Positions 24,964 through 35,487 of a stretch of 64,000 nucleotides of DNA are shown piece by piece. Below the pieces are notes generated by a model. It was not told where the DNA came from and did not search any database. It worked only from the letters and a program-made list of their open reading frames with translations. This stretch comes from Paraburkholderia caffeinitolerans (GTDB taxonomy: Bacteria > Pseudomonadota > Gammaproteobacteria > Burkholderiales > Burkholderiaceae). The stretch's first letter is position 1, and each line of letters starts with the position of its first letter. The DNA lies in contig NZ_CADIKL010000020.1 in NCBI RefSeq assembly GCF_902859945.1, forward strand, positions 55,536-119,535, in the 5' to 3' direction. The position numbers and the translations under genes were made by a program.

Positions 24964-25339
24964 AGGCTCTCTCGTTAACTCGATTTACAAGGGCGCGAGC
25001 GTGGCCAACTTACGCCGCGTCGCTGGACTGTAGCAAAATTGAGTGTGCGCTGCGGCGGGGCGGCAGGGGCAATTTGACGCATCTGACGTGCCGGTGGAGG
25101 TCGATCTGCATGGCAGGCAGCTGGCAAAGAGCGAAAAAAGCGTCGGAACGAATCGGCATCGACAGGGTGTTTGTCGCCGAGTGCAGGGCCTGCCTGGGCA
25201 AGGCCAGCACAATGGTTGCGCCGGCTTTCCTTTCTCGATAATCAGGACGATGCGCGGTAAGATGCGCACACTTTCTCCGGTGGGCCAGCGCTCGCCGGAT
25301 CAACACCCGGCCCATGCGCCGAGGGATGAAACGAACGTA
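24964..25339. other. divergent intergenic region between SCO and otsB
   Basis: About 376 bp. The otsB frame stays open upstream to a GTG at 25043, but the added sequence has no family resemblance, so I treat it as leader. A -10-like TAAGAT is at 25258-25263 without a good -35. No small gene or RNA is supported. Confidence 0.5.
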
Positions 25340-26089
25340 ATGCAAGTACTTCCGGCTGAATTGCCGTTCGACAAGACGGCGTTTTTCTTCGATTTCGACG
25401 GCACGCTCGTCGATCTTGCGCCCACGCCCGACGGCGTGCTGGTGCGCCCCGACATGCTGGCGGTGCTCACGACGTTGCGTCGTGTGACCCATGGTGCGGT
25501 GGCCATTGTGTCCGGGCGCGGCGTCGAGAGCATCGACAGCTTCCTCGGCATGCCCGATTTGCCCGTCGCGGGCCTGCACGGCGCGGAGCGCCGCGACGCC
25601 AACGGCGACACCCAGCGCGTCGGCTTCAACGATCAACGTCTTCTGCACATGGAGCAGGTGCTCGCCGAGGTGGTGCGCACGCACGTCGGCATGCTGCTCG
25701 AGATTAAAGGCGCGGCGCTCGCGCTCCACTATCGCACTGCGCCCGAGCACGAGAACGTTGCGCGCGCGGTCACCGAAAAACTCGCAGCCGAATTCGCCGA
25801 CGCCTATGTGCTGCAGCCCGGCAAGATGGTCTACGAGATCAAGCCGAAAGACGTCGACAAGGGCCGCGCGCTGCGCGCTTTTCTGGACGAGCCGCCGTTC
25901 GCGGGCCGCACGCCGGTGTTCGCCGGCGACGATTTGACCGACGAGAAGGGCTTCGCCGTGGTCAACGCCGAGGGCGGTCTGTCGATCAAGGTCGGCGGCG
26001 GCGACACGATCGCGAAAACGCGCGTCGAGTCGGTCGAGGCGTTGCTCGCGTGGCTCGACGCGCTCGTCGCGCCGGCCCGCGGTGTTTGA
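25340..26089 (+). CDS. otsB: trehalose-6-phosphate phosphatase
   Basis: A 249-residue HAD-superfamily phosphatase producing trehalose from trehalose 6-phosphate. Motif I is FFDFDGTLVD (nucleophile Asp18, acid/base Asp20), motif II appears in AIVSGRG, and motif III/IV in KMVYEIKPKDVDKG and FAGDDLTDEKGF. The ATG at 25340 is preferred: the upstream in-frame extension lacks family similarity. It lies 59 bp before otsA, forming the otsBA pair used for osmotic and desiccation protection. Confidence 0.94.
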   Translation: MQVLPAELPFDKTAFFFDFDGTLVDLAPTPDGVLVRPDMLAVLTTLRRVTHGAVAIVSGRGVESIDSFLGMPDLPVAGLHGAERRDANGDTQRVGFNDQRLLHMEQVLAEVVRTHVGMLLEIKGAALALHYRTAPEHENVARAVTEKLAAEFADAYVLQPGKMVYEIKPKDVDKGRALRAFLDEPPFAGRTPVFAGDDLTDEKGFAVVNAEGGLSIKVGGGDTIAKTRVESVEALLAWLDALVAPARGV

Positions 26090-26148
26090 TCGGTACCTGA
26101 TCTGGCGCACCCGTACCTAACTTCTTTTCTGCACGGAACCTGCATCTC

Positions 26149-27582
26149 ATGAGCCGATTGATCATCGTGTCGAACCGGGTCGCGCCGATTTCCGAAGGCG
26201 GCCCGGCTGCGGGCGGTCTTGCGGTCGGCGTCTACGACGCGCTCAAGGAAACCGGCGGCATGTGGTTCGGCTGGAGCGGCGAGGTGCTCTCGTCCGGCCA
26301 GCCGCAGATCCAGCTCGAAGAGCGGGGGCCGGTCACTTTCGCGACCATCGGCTTGCTGCGCCGCGATTACGACCAGTACTACCGTGGTTTTTCGAACGCC
26401 ACGCTGTGGCCGGCGTTCCACTACCGTGCCGATCTGGTGCAGTACGACCGCAACGAATACGCGGGCTATTGCCGCGTGAACACGTGGCTCGCGCAGCAGC
26501 TCGTGCCGCTCCTGCGCGACGACGATGTCATCTGGGTCCACGACTATCACCTGATTCCGTTCGCCGAGGCGCTGCGCGCGGCGGGCGTGAAGAACCGCAT
26601 CGGCTTCTTCCTGCACATCCCGTTTCCAGCTTCGCAGGTGCTGCTGGCGGTGCCGCCGCACCGCGAGCTGGCTCAGGCGCTGTGCTCGTTCGATTTGCTC
26701 GGCTTCCAGACCAAGCCCGACTTGCGCGCGTTCTGCGATTACATCGTGAACGAGGCGGGCGGCTCGGTCACGAAGCGCGCCGATGGCCTCACGCAGATCG
26801 AGGCATTCGGCAAGACGCTGTGCGCGAACGATTATCCGATCGGCGTCTATCCCGACGAAGTCGCCGAGCTCGCGAAAGACGGCGAGCGTGACAAGCCGGT
26901 GCGCACGCTCAAGGCCGCGCTGCATGGCCGCAAGGTCATCATGAGCGTGGACCGGCTCGATTACTCGAAGGGTCTCGTCGAACGCTTTCGCGCGTTCGAG
27001 CGGCTGCTCGAGCATGCGCCGGGGCAGCGCAACAAGGTGTCGTTCGCGCAGATCGCGCCGCCCACGCGCGCCGACCTGCACGCGTATCAGGACATCCGCC
27101 TGCGGCTCGAGGCCGAGTCGGGCCGCATCAATGGCCGCTTCGCCGAACTCGACTGGACGCCGATCTGGTACATCCACCGCCAGTACGAGCGCGCCGTGCT
27201 CGCGGCGCTGTTTCGCGCTTCGCACGTGGGCTACGTAACCCCGCTGCGCGATGGCATGAACCTTGTCGCGAAGGAATACGTCTCCGCCCAGGATCCCGAG
27301 AATCCGGGTGTGCTGGTGCTTTCGTGTTTCGCGGGCGCCGCGCAGGAACTGGGCGGTGCGCTGATCGTGAATCCGCTCGACATCGACGGCATGGCCGATG
27401 CGCTCGGCAAGGCGCTCGCAATGCCGTTAGCCGAGCGCCTCGCGCGCTATAACGACATGATGGTGCAATTGCGCGAGAACAACGTCTCGGTTTGGCGCGA
27501 TCGCTTCATGCGCGATTTGACGGGCATCGCCGCGCGCGTTGGCGTGTCGCTGCCGCCCGTGGAGCCCGCGCAACAACCGTAG
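26149..27582 (+). CDS. otsA: alpha,alpha-trehalose-phosphate synthase (UDP-forming)
   Basis: A 477-residue glycosyltransferase family 20 enzyme that joins UDP-glucose and glucose 6-phosphate. Visible are the N-terminal NRVAPISEGGPAAGGLAVGV glycine loop, VIWVHDYHLIPFAEALR, SVDRLDYSKGLVERFRAFERLL, and the TPLRDGMNLVAKEYVSAQ nucleotide-sugar segment with the DGMNLV motif. Length is typical of bacterial OtsA. It ends before a strong bidirectional terminator. Confidence 0.96.
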   Translation: MSRLIIVSNRVAPISEGGPAAGGLAVGVYDALKETGGMWFGWSGEVLSSGQPQIQLEERGPVTFATIGLLRRDYDQYYRGFSNATLWPAFHYRADLVQYDRNEYAGYCRVNTWLAQQLVPLLRDDDVIWVHDYHLIPFAEALRAAGVKNRIGFFLHIPFPASQVLLAVPPHRELAQALCSFDLLGFQTKPDLRAFCDYIVNEAGGSVTKRADGLTQIEAFGKTLCANDYPIGVYPDEVAELAKDGERDKPVRTLKAALHGRKVIMSVDRLDYSKGLVERFRAFERLLEHAPGQRNKVSFAQIAPPTRADLHAYQDIRLRLEAESGRINGRFAELDWTPIWYIHRQYERAVLAALFRASHVGYVTPLRDGMNLVAKEYVSAQDPENPGVLVLSCFAGAAQELGGALIVNPLDIDGMADALGKALAMPLAERLARYNDMMVQLRENNVSVWRDRFMRDLTGIAARVGVSLPPVEPAQQP

Positions 27583-27634
27583 GGGCAGGGCGCGCGCCGA
27601 CGTGTCGCGAGCGCTTCGAGTACTGCCGAAAACG

Positions 27635-27666
27635 AAAAAGCCGCTTCATGAAAGAAGCGGCTTTTT
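27635..27666. terminator. bidirectional terminator between otsA and the ABC exporter gene
   Basis: A 13-bp stem AAAAAGCCGCTTC / GAAGCGGCTTTTT with a 6-nt loop. A and T runs on both sides allow termination of the converging genes. Confidence 0.92.
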
Positions 27667-27702
27667 CATTTGATGCGCACGGCGTGCTCAAGGTGCCTGG
27701 CG

Positions 27703-29727
<2,025 letters not shown>

Positions 29728-30294
29728 GTTGTCGCGCCGGATGCTCGGTGGGTTTTCGCGGCACTTTTCGAGCTACAATTACAGATTCTGTTGTGACGCG
29801 CCATTCGCGCTCACACGACGCGCCGTACCGCAGGCGCGACCCGCCCCCGAGCCGCAACAACCACGAAACCAGGGTCAAATAAAACAGCATTCTGACCGCG
29901 ATTTCGAAGCCGCGCTGCCCGGAAACGAACCCCAAATCTAGAACGGGCTTAAAAAACAAGGGGTTGCGGAGTGTTTCCGCTTTGTAACAACGTAAAGAGT
30001 TTGAAATCTCGTAGCCGGCTATGGGTGCAAACCCGGATAATGCCGACTCGAACAGCGTAGGGAATTTGACAGCATGAATGTCAACGACCGCGAACCCTGC
30101 GCGTTTACCGCCTGAACTGCCGCTTGTGTCAACACAACACATCACAACTGCGTCGGTCTGTGTGCCGGGCTACCGGCGCGGTTAGCGGTACGGAACGCCT
30201 GGTAGGGCGAGCGGCAACGATGCCGTAGCTCGCGAGGTCGATTGTCAAAATTGCAGTACTTAGCCCGATTATTTCGAGGAAGGAGTTCACCACT
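29728..30294 (+). other. long intergenic/leader region before the glycosyltransferase gene
   Basis: About 567 bp between divergent genes. A -10-like TACAAT at 29774-29779 would give a leader of roughly 510 nt. Two tiny open frames overlap by ATGA (30021-30077, 18 codons, and 30074-30115, 13 codons); neither has a recognisable product. A good ribosome site (AAGGAG) precedes the glycosyltransferase ATG. No known riboswitch class is recognised. Confidence 0.4.
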
Positions 30295-31359
30295 ATGCGA
30301 ATCGCTCAAATTGCTCCGTTGCACGAGGCGGTTCCTCCCAAGCTGTACGGCGGCACGGAACGGGTGGTCTCCTACCTGACCGAAGCGCTGGTCGAGCAAG
30401 GGCACGACGTCACGCTCTTCGCCAGCGGCGATTCGATTACCTCGGCAAAGCTCGAAGCATTCTGGCCGCAGGCGCTGCGCCTCGACCCGACGATTCGCGA
30501 CGTGATGGCTCCGCACATGCTGCTGCTCGAAGAAGTGCGCCGCCGCGCGGACGAATTCGACGTGCTGCACTTCCACATCGACTACTACCCGTTCTCGCTG
30601 TTCCAGCGTCAGCCGGTGCCGTTCGTCACGACCATGCACGGTCGTCTCGACCTGCCTGAACTGCAGCCGATCTTCAGCGCGTTCAACGACGTGCCGGTTG
30701 TCTCGATCTCGGACAACCAGCGCCTCCCGCTGCAGCAAGCCGCCTGGCAGCAGACCGTCTACCACGGCCTGCCGGAAGACGTGCTCAAGCCGATTCCGAA
30801 CGTCGAGCCCGGCTACCTCGCTTTCCTCGGCCGCGTCTCGCCGGAGAAGGGTCTCGACAAGGCGATTCGCATCGCCGGTCAGGCAGGCATGAAGCTCAAG
30901 GTCGCCGCCAAGATCGACAAGGCCGACCGCGCCTACTACGAAGAAGTCATCAAGCCGCTGATGGCGCTGCCGCACGTCGAGTACATCGGCGAAATCGGCG
31001 AGCACGAAAAGCGTGAATTCCTCGGCAATGCGCACGCCCTGGTGTTCCCGATCGACTGGCCGGAGCCCTTCGGTCTCGTCATGATCGAAGCCATGGCTTG
31101 CGGTACGCCGGTCATTGCGTTCAAGCGCGGCTCGGTGCCGGAAGTTATCGAAAATGGCGTGTCGGGCTTCGTCGTCGAAGACGAAATCAGCGCGGTCGCT
31201 GCGGTCAAGCGCCTGTCGACGCTGTCGCGCGAGAAGGTGCGCGGCGCGTTCGAGGCACGCTTCTCGTCGAAGGTGATGGCACGCAACTACGTTGCCGTGT
31301 ACGAAGACCTGCTGCGCCAGAAGCACCGCACGGTGCTGCGCGAAGTCAACGCCGGCTAA
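30295..31359 (+). CDS. glycosyltransferase family 4 protein
   Basis: A 354-residue GT-B glycosyltransferase. The N-terminal loop PLHEAVPPKLYGGTERVVSYLTEAL is the acceptor-side glycine motif of GT4 enzymes. YLAFLGRVSPEKGLDKAIRIA starts the nucleotide-sugar domain, and FPIDWPEPFGLVMIEAMACGTPVIAFKRGSVPEVIENG is the classical E-x7-E region. The sugar and acceptor cannot be named. The start ATG follows AAGGAG at good spacing. It is divergent from the ABC exporter and followed by a terminator, so it appears monocistronic. Confidence 0.92.
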   Translation: MRIAQIAPLHEAVPPKLYGGTERVVSYLTEALVEQGHDVTLFASGDSITSAKLEAFWPQALRLDPTIRDVMAPHMLLLEEVRRRADEFDVLHFHIDYYPFSLFQRQPVPFVTTMHGRLDLPELQPIFSAFNDVPVVSISDNQRLPLQQAAWQQTVYHGLPEDVLKPIPNVEPGYLAFLGRVSPEKGLDKAIRIAGQAGMKLKVAAKIDKADRAYYEEVIKPLMALPHVEYIGEIGEHEKREFLGNAHALVFPIDWPEPFGLVMIEAMACGTPVIAFKRGSVPEVIENGVSGFVVEDEISAVAAVKRLSTLSREKVRGAFEARFSSKVMARNYVAVYEDLLRQKHRTVLREVNAG

Positions 31360-31425
31360 CTGGCGTCGGCCGGACCTGCGCGTTTGCAAGGCAAGCGCGC
31401 AGACAACCCTGGCAAGCCGCCACTC

Positions 31426-31465
31426 CAACGCCCCGGTGCTTTGCACCGGGGCGTTGTCGCATTTT
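31426..31465 (+). terminator. terminator of the glycosyltransferase gene
   Basis: A 14-bp perfect stem CAACGCCCCGGTGC and complement around a TTT loop, then TCGCATTTTC. Strong stem, short T-run. Confidence 0.75.
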
Positions 31466-31649
31466 CGCCGCACCCGTTTGCGGGGCAGCACAAACGCATC
31501 GGCGAGCGTGAGGGGGAGCGGCAATGTCCCTATAATGGCCGTTCCGCGAAATCCGCAATTCATTCACGACAGACGCGCGCGACGACCGCGCAAGACGACG
31601 TTGCATGACGACTACTGCGCAACACAAACGCGACCTCAGGAGAAGTGCC

Positions 31650-32516
31650 TTGGCGAGATCCCGACCGACGCGCCCCGCCGCCGCCGTTCCCGGCGCCGGG
31701 AAGCTGTTCGCGCTGCGCGCGATCGGTCTCGTGATTCTCGCGCGCTGGCTCCATTCGATGGGGGACATGAATTTTCTGGTGGCGCTGCGGGGCATGGCTT
31801 CGTCGCCGGTCGCGTGCCTGAACCTGATCTTCCTGTTTCTGCTAATCGTGCTGCCGGGCGGGAAGGCCCGCGCCGAGCGGCCGTTCCATCCGCTGCCTCA
31901 ATGGCTGCGCCAGGCGTTGCGCGTCTTCGGCGTGTTGGGCTGTCTGTTCGCGTTGTGGTCGATTGGCGTGTTCGTATGGGCCGACGGCTGGCGGCGCGCG
32001 GTGCAGGCGATCGAGGCCACCAACGGTTGGCTTGTCGTGGCGCCGGCGCTTTATGCGGCCGTAGTGTGGATTTGCCGTCCGCGCGCATTGTGGCGCACCA
32101 ATGTGGCGGCGCGGCGCTTCGCGATCGGGCGCTACGCGGTATCGGTCGACGCAGCGACGCGCACCACGGTTGTATGGCTCGAGAGCCGCAAGGTTGGGCA
32201 GTACGATGCGCGGGAGCTGTCAGTGCGCTGGCCGGCGGATCTTCAGCCGACAGCCGAGTCGGCGCACTCGGCGCCGGCTGTTGAGTCGGCCAACTCGACT
32301 GCATTCGCGACGTCGCTCCCATCGCCCAAGCCCCCCGCACCGGCGCGCGACTCCGGGCGCCGGCCAAAGATCGAATTGCTGTGGGATTCGCCGGCGGCGG
32401 CGGGCCACAATCGCCAGATCGTTCTGCGCGTTAGGCTCGCCACTGAAGGCGACCGCGTCGCTGCGCGCGCGCTCGACGCCGTTCTGAAGCAGGACTGGCC
32501 CACTGTGGCAGCGTGA
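31650..32516 (+). CDS. hypothetical membrane protein, family not recognised
   Basis: About 288 residues from a TTG at 31650, chosen because AGGAG lies 7 bp upstream; an in-frame ATG at 31605 would add 15 basic residues but has no ribosome site. Four hydrophobic stretches are visible in the first half (starting near LFALRAIGLVILARW, FLVALRGM to LIVLPGG, VFGVLGCLFALWSIGVFVW and LVVAPALYAAVVWICRP). The C-terminal half is soluble: a beta-rich segment (RRFAIGRYAVSVDAATRTTVVWLE), an Ala/Ser/Pro linker, and a short alpha-beta end. TATAAT at 31531-31536 may be its -10. I do not recognise the family and assign no function. Confidence 0.7.
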   Translation: MARSRPTRPAAAVPGAGKLFALRAIGLVILARWLHSMGDMNFLVALRGMASSPVACLNLIFLFLLIVLPGGKARAERPFHPLPQWLRQALRVFGVLGCLFALWSIGVFVWADGWRRAVQAIEATNGWLVVAPALYAAVVWICRPRALWRTNVAARRFAIGRYAVSVDAATRTTVVWLESRKVGQYDARELSVRWPADLQPTAESAHSAPAVESANSTAFATSLPSPKPPAPARDSGRRPKIELLWDSPAAAGHNRQIVLRVRLATEGDRVAARALDAVLKQDWPTVAA

Positions 32517-32621
32517 AGGCACTGCCGGGCGGACAGCCCGGCAGTGCCGCTTCAGGCAGTCCCTGCGCGAAGGGCATTCGCGCAAGCTTGTCGATCCCGT
32601 CGTCAATTCGAAGGAGTCGCG

Positions 32622-33086
32622 ATGCTCGTACGCTGGTTGCTTGCCGCTATTCATCTGTTGGCCTTCGGCCTTGCACTGGCGTCGATTCTGCGGCGCACGC
32701 GCGGCTTGCGCCGCTGCACCTCTACCGAGGCGCTACCCCAGATCTTCAGCGCCGACAACGGTTGGGGCATCTCGGCGGTGTTGCTGATCGTGACCGGGGC
32801 GGTGCGGGCGTTCGGCGGCTTCGAGAAGGGCGCCGACTATTACCTGCATGAGCCGCTCTTTCACGTGAAGATGGGTGCGCTCGTGCTGATCCTGTTGCTC
32901 GAGATTGCGCCGATGATGGCGCTGCTGCGCTGGCGCCTCGCCGTGCGTCGCGGCGATGTGCCGGATCTCACCGGAGCGCCGAAGTACGCGAGCATCGGCG
33001 TATGGCAGACGGTGTTGCTCGTCGTGATGGTGTTTGCCGCGACGGGGATGGCGCGCGGAGTCGGGATTGGCATGTTCGGCGACTAG
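32622..33086 (+). CDS. DUF2214 family inner-membrane protein
   Basis: A 154-residue protein with four predicted helices: LVRWLLAAIHLLAFGLALAS, ISAVLLIVTGAVRAFGG, VKMGALVLILLLEIAPMMALL and VWQTVLLVVMVFAATGMARG. The pattern, including FSADNGWGI, GFEKGADYYLHEPLFHVKM and the helix order, matches the DUF2214 membrane family, distantly like CopD-type proteins. Conserved His residues in helices 1 and 3 could bind heme or metal, but that is inference. AAGGAG precedes the ATG at 32622. A GC-rich hairpin without a T-run (32520-32546) lies between it and the preceding gene. Confidence 0.8.
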   Translation: MLVRWLLAAIHLLAFGLALASILRRTRGLRRCTSTEALPQIFSADNGWGISAVLLIVTGAVRAFGGFEKGADYYLHEPLFHVKMGALVLILLLEIAPMMALLRWRLAVRRGDVPDLTGAPKYASIGVWQTVLLVVMVFAATGMARGVGIGMFGD

Positions 33087-33170
33087 CGCGACTCACCATA
33101 ACCCGGCGGACAACGAGGAGGGCGGTTTATATCGTCATCCTGACTACTGATGAATTCCGGGCCGGAAATG

Positions 33171-33203
33171 AAAAAACCCCGTTGCGTACGCAACGGGGTT
33201 TTG
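33171..33203. terminator. bidirectional terminator between the DUF2214 gene and tRNA-Val
   Basis: A 14-bp stem AAAACCCCGTTGCG / CGCAACGGGGTTTT around a short TA-centred loop. It ends the + strand gene and, on the - strand, the tRNA-Val transcript. Confidence 0.9.
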
Positions 33204-33239
33204 ATCTTCGGTGCTTGTCTTTACCAACACCAGGAATTC

Positions 33240-33314
33240 TGGTGGGTAGTACTGGGATCGAACCAGTGACCCCTGCCGTGTGAAGGCAGTGCTCTACCGC
33301 TGAGCTAACCACCC
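33240..33314 (-). tRNA. tRNA-Val (anticodon CAC)
   Basis: A 75-nt cloverleaf on the - strand: acceptor GGGTGGT / ACTACCC with one G-U pair, anticodon stem CTGCC/GGCAG with loop TTCACAC (anticodon CAC), T-loop TTCGATC, encoded CCA. Confidence 0.95.
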
Positions 33315-33326
33315 GAAGAGATTCAA

Positions 33327-33355
33327 ATTATGCCGGGCGTTTCCGATCTTGTAAA
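33327..33355 (-). promoter_or_regulatory. promoter of tRNA-Val
   Basis: On the - strand TTTACA (33350-33355), a 17-bp spacer and CATAAT (33327-33332) precede the tRNA by 12 bp. Confidence 0.7.
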
Positions 33356-33363
33356 GACCTTTT

Positions 33364-34110
33364 TTAAGTATTTTGCGTAGTACCCGCGTTCCCGTCGGCA
33401 GTGACAGGTTGTGTGCGCCATACCGAGGTGCCCTTCATCGCCTTGTCGAGCCCGTCGAGCAGCGCTTCGTGCGCGGCGAGTTCCTCTTCGCTTGCTGCGA
33501 TCACGGGCAGCGCGAGCGTCTCGAACTTCACGCGCGGCGTTGCCACTGCGCCAGGCGTTTCGGTGGCGCCGGCCATGTCGATGACGAGACTTTCCTGGCC
33601 GCGCGTCATCGCCAGATAAACCTCGGCGAGCAGTTCCGAGTCGAGCAGGGCGCCGTGCAGCGTGCGGTGCGCGTTGCTGATGCCGAAGCGGTCGCACAGC
33701 GCGTCGAGCGAATTGCGTTTGCCGGGGAAGATCTGCTTGGCCTGCACCAACGTGTCGATCACCTCGCCGCAGTGCTCCCTGAACGCCGGTTTGCCGACCA
33801 GCGCGAGCTCGGCGTCGAGAAAGCCGATATCGAACGGCGCGTTGTGGATGATGATGTCGGCGTCGCGCACGAAGTCGAGGATCTCGTTCGCGACCTCGGC
33901 GAACTTCGGCTTGTCCGAGAGGAATTCTGTCGTGAGGCCGTGCACGGCCAGCGCGCCCGGATCGCTGTCGCGCTCCGGGTTGACGTAGAAGTGCAGGTTA
34001 TTGCCCGTCAGCCGGCGATTGACCAGCTCGACGCAGCCGATTTCGATGATGCGGTCGCCCGTGCGGGGGTTCAGGCCGGTGGTTTCGGTATCGAGAATGA
34101 TCTGTCGCAT
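33364..34110 (-). CDS. dnaQ: DNA polymerase III epsilon subunit (proofreading exonuclease)
   Basis: A 248-residue DEDDh 3'-5' exonuclease, the editing subunit of the replicative polymerase. Exo I is DTETTG (Asp7, Glu9), Exo II is HNAPFDIGFLD, and Exo III contains HRTLHGALLDSELLAEVYL. The C-terminal tail would contact the alpha subunit. The ATG at 34110 starts directly at the conserved strand MRQIILDTETTGLNP. The gene is downstream of rnhA on the same strand, a common pairing. Confidence 0.95.
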   Translation of the reverse strand: MRQIILDTETTGLNPRTGDRIIEIGCVELVNRRLTGNNLHFYVNPERDSDPGALAVHGLTTEFLSDKPKFAEVANEILDFVRDADIIIHNAPFDIGFLDAELALVGKPAFREHCGEVIDTLVQAKQIFPGKRNSLDALCDRFGISNAHRTLHGALLDSELLAEVYLAMTRGQESLVIDMAGATETPGAVATPRVKFETLALPVIAASEEELAAHEALLDGLDKAMKGTSVWRTQPVTADGNAGTTQNT

Positions 34111-34187
34111 GTCGTTTGAAGCGTGATGGCGTAGGAGGCGGAGGTGGCGCGTCTGGCGTAACGGCGCCATAGTGGCGTACGTGCCGC

Positions 34188-34637
34188 TCAGAGTTCGGCG
34201 AGCGTGGCGACGCCGCGGTTCGCGAGCGCATCGGCGCGCTCGTTCTCCGGATGCCCGGCGTGACCCTTGACCCAGCGCCACTCCACCTCATGTTGCGCGA
34301 CGAGCGCGTCGAGGCGCTTCCACAGGTCGTCGTTCTTGACGGGCGTTTTCGCGGCCGTCATCCAGTTCTTCTTCTTCCAGCCGTGAATCCACTCGCTGAT
34401 GCCTTTCTGTACATATTGCGAGTCGGTGTGCACGATCACCTTGCACGGGCGCTTGAGCGCGTCGAGTGCGGCGATCACCGCCATCAGCTCCATGCGGTTG
34501 TTGGTCGTGCCGGGCTCGCCGCCGAACAGTTCTTTTTCCTGCGCGCCGAAGCGCAGGAGCGCGCCCCAGCCGCCGGGGCCGGGGTTGCCCTTGCAGGCGC
34601 CGTCCGTGAAGATTTCGACGAAGTCGGGTGAGCTCAT
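34188..34637 (-). CDS. rnhA: ribonuclease HI
   Basis: A 149-residue enzyme that degrades RNA in RNA-DNA hybrids. Catalytic acidic residues are visible as Asp12 (FTDGACKGNPGPGGWG), Glu50 (NNRMELMAV) and Asp72 (HTDSQYV), with the fourth in the ENERADALA segment near residue 136; the basic handle WIHGWKKKNW is present. Its ATG (34637) overlaps the stop of the upstream methyltransferase gene by 4 bp, implying translational coupling. Confidence 0.96.
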   Translation of the reverse strand: MSSPDFVEIFTDGACKGNPGPGGWGALLRFGAQEKELFGGEPGTTNNRMELMAVIAALDALKRPCKVIVHTDSQYVQKGISEWIHGWKKKNWMTAAKTPVKNDDLWKRLDALVAQHEVEWRWVKGHAGHPENERADALANRGVATLAEL

Positions 34638-35467
34638 GAGTCCTTGTTGCGAGTAGGGGAGGGAGTGGTGGCCGCGGGCGCCAGGCTTGCAGCCAGCGCC
34701 GGCTTCTTGACCTTCACCTTGCCGACGAGGCGCATGCCGCGCACGCGCTTGATGGCCGAAACCATATAAATGGCACCGAAGATCGGCCACCAGCGGTCGC
34801 CGGCGGCTTCCATGAAGGCGTAGCGCCCGAGCCATTTCTCGGTGGCGAGCGGCGGACGATAGCAGCCGAAGCGTCCGCGTTCAAGCTCGAAACCGAGCAG
34901 CTTGATCCAGTCTTTCAGGCGCGTGAAGGCGATCAGATCTTCGCGCGCGGGCAGGAAGGGATGCCCCGTGACCTTTGCCGCCGACTGGCGCGCGCCCCAC
35001 AGCGAGAGCGAATTGAAGCCGACGATCAGCAACTGCCCTTCGGGCATCAGTACGCGCTCGGCCTCGCGCAGCAGGCGGTGCGGGTTGCTCGTGAATTCGA
35101 GCGTGTGCGGCATCACGATGAGATCGACGCTCTGGGCCTCGAACGGCAGATCGAGATGGTCGCACCAGACCGTGCTGCGCCCGGCCGGCGCGTGGAGTGC
35201 GCCGGACCGCGGCAAGGCGGGCAGCGGCTCCGCGCCCGGCACGGTGTACGGCGCGCTCGTGGCGCTGGCTGCGTCGAGCACGAGGCCCCGGCACGACATT
35301 CGGTTCTCGCGCAGGGCGTCGAGCTGCGGCAGGCCGAGCTGCAGCGCATGGTAGCCGAAGATATTCGACACCACGCGGTCGAGCTGCTCCTGTTCCCAGC
35401 CCAGGACGTACTTGCCTGCGGGCGATTCGGTCCAGGCGGGCCAGTCTATAATTGTTCGGTCAGACAT
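34634..35467 (-). CDS. SAM-dependent methyltransferase (type 11 family)
   Basis: A 277-residue class I methyltransferase-like protein. The fold is recognisable from VDLIVMPHTLEFTSNPHRLLREAERVLMPEGQLLIVGFNSLSLWGAR (motifs IV-VI), while the glycine-rich motif I is weak (GLVLDAAS). The C-terminal region carries a basic tail. The start ATG at 35467 is chosen over a longer reading that overlaps gloB. The substrate is unknown. Position between gloB (divergent, 20 bp apart) and rnhA is conserved in related bacteria. Confidence 0.85.
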   Translation of the reverse strand: MSDRTIIDWPAWTESPAGKYVLGWEQEQLDRVVSNIFGYHALQLGLPQLDALRENRMSCRGLVLDAASATSAPYTVPGAEPLPALPRSGALHAPAGRSTVWCDHLDLPFEAQSVDLIVMPHTLEFTSNPHRLLREAERVLMPEGQLLIVGFNSLSLWGARQSAAKVTGHPFLPAREDLIAFTRLKDWIKLLGFELERGRFGCYRPPLATEKWLGRYAFMEAAGDRWWPIFGAIYMVSAIKRVRGMRLVGKVKVKKPALAASLAPAATTPSPTRNKDS

Positions 35468-35487
35468 GTCGAAAAGTTCGCCGCCCC

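Noticed and set aside
25043..25339. N-terminal extension of otsB from an upstream GTG
   Set aside because: The extra 99 codons show no HAD-family similarity and would make the protein longer than known OtsB; the ATG at 25340 fits better.
32520..32546. Terminator between the unknown membrane protein and the DUF2214 gene
   Set aside because: A strong 11-bp stem is present but there is no T-run after it, so I did not list it as a terminator.
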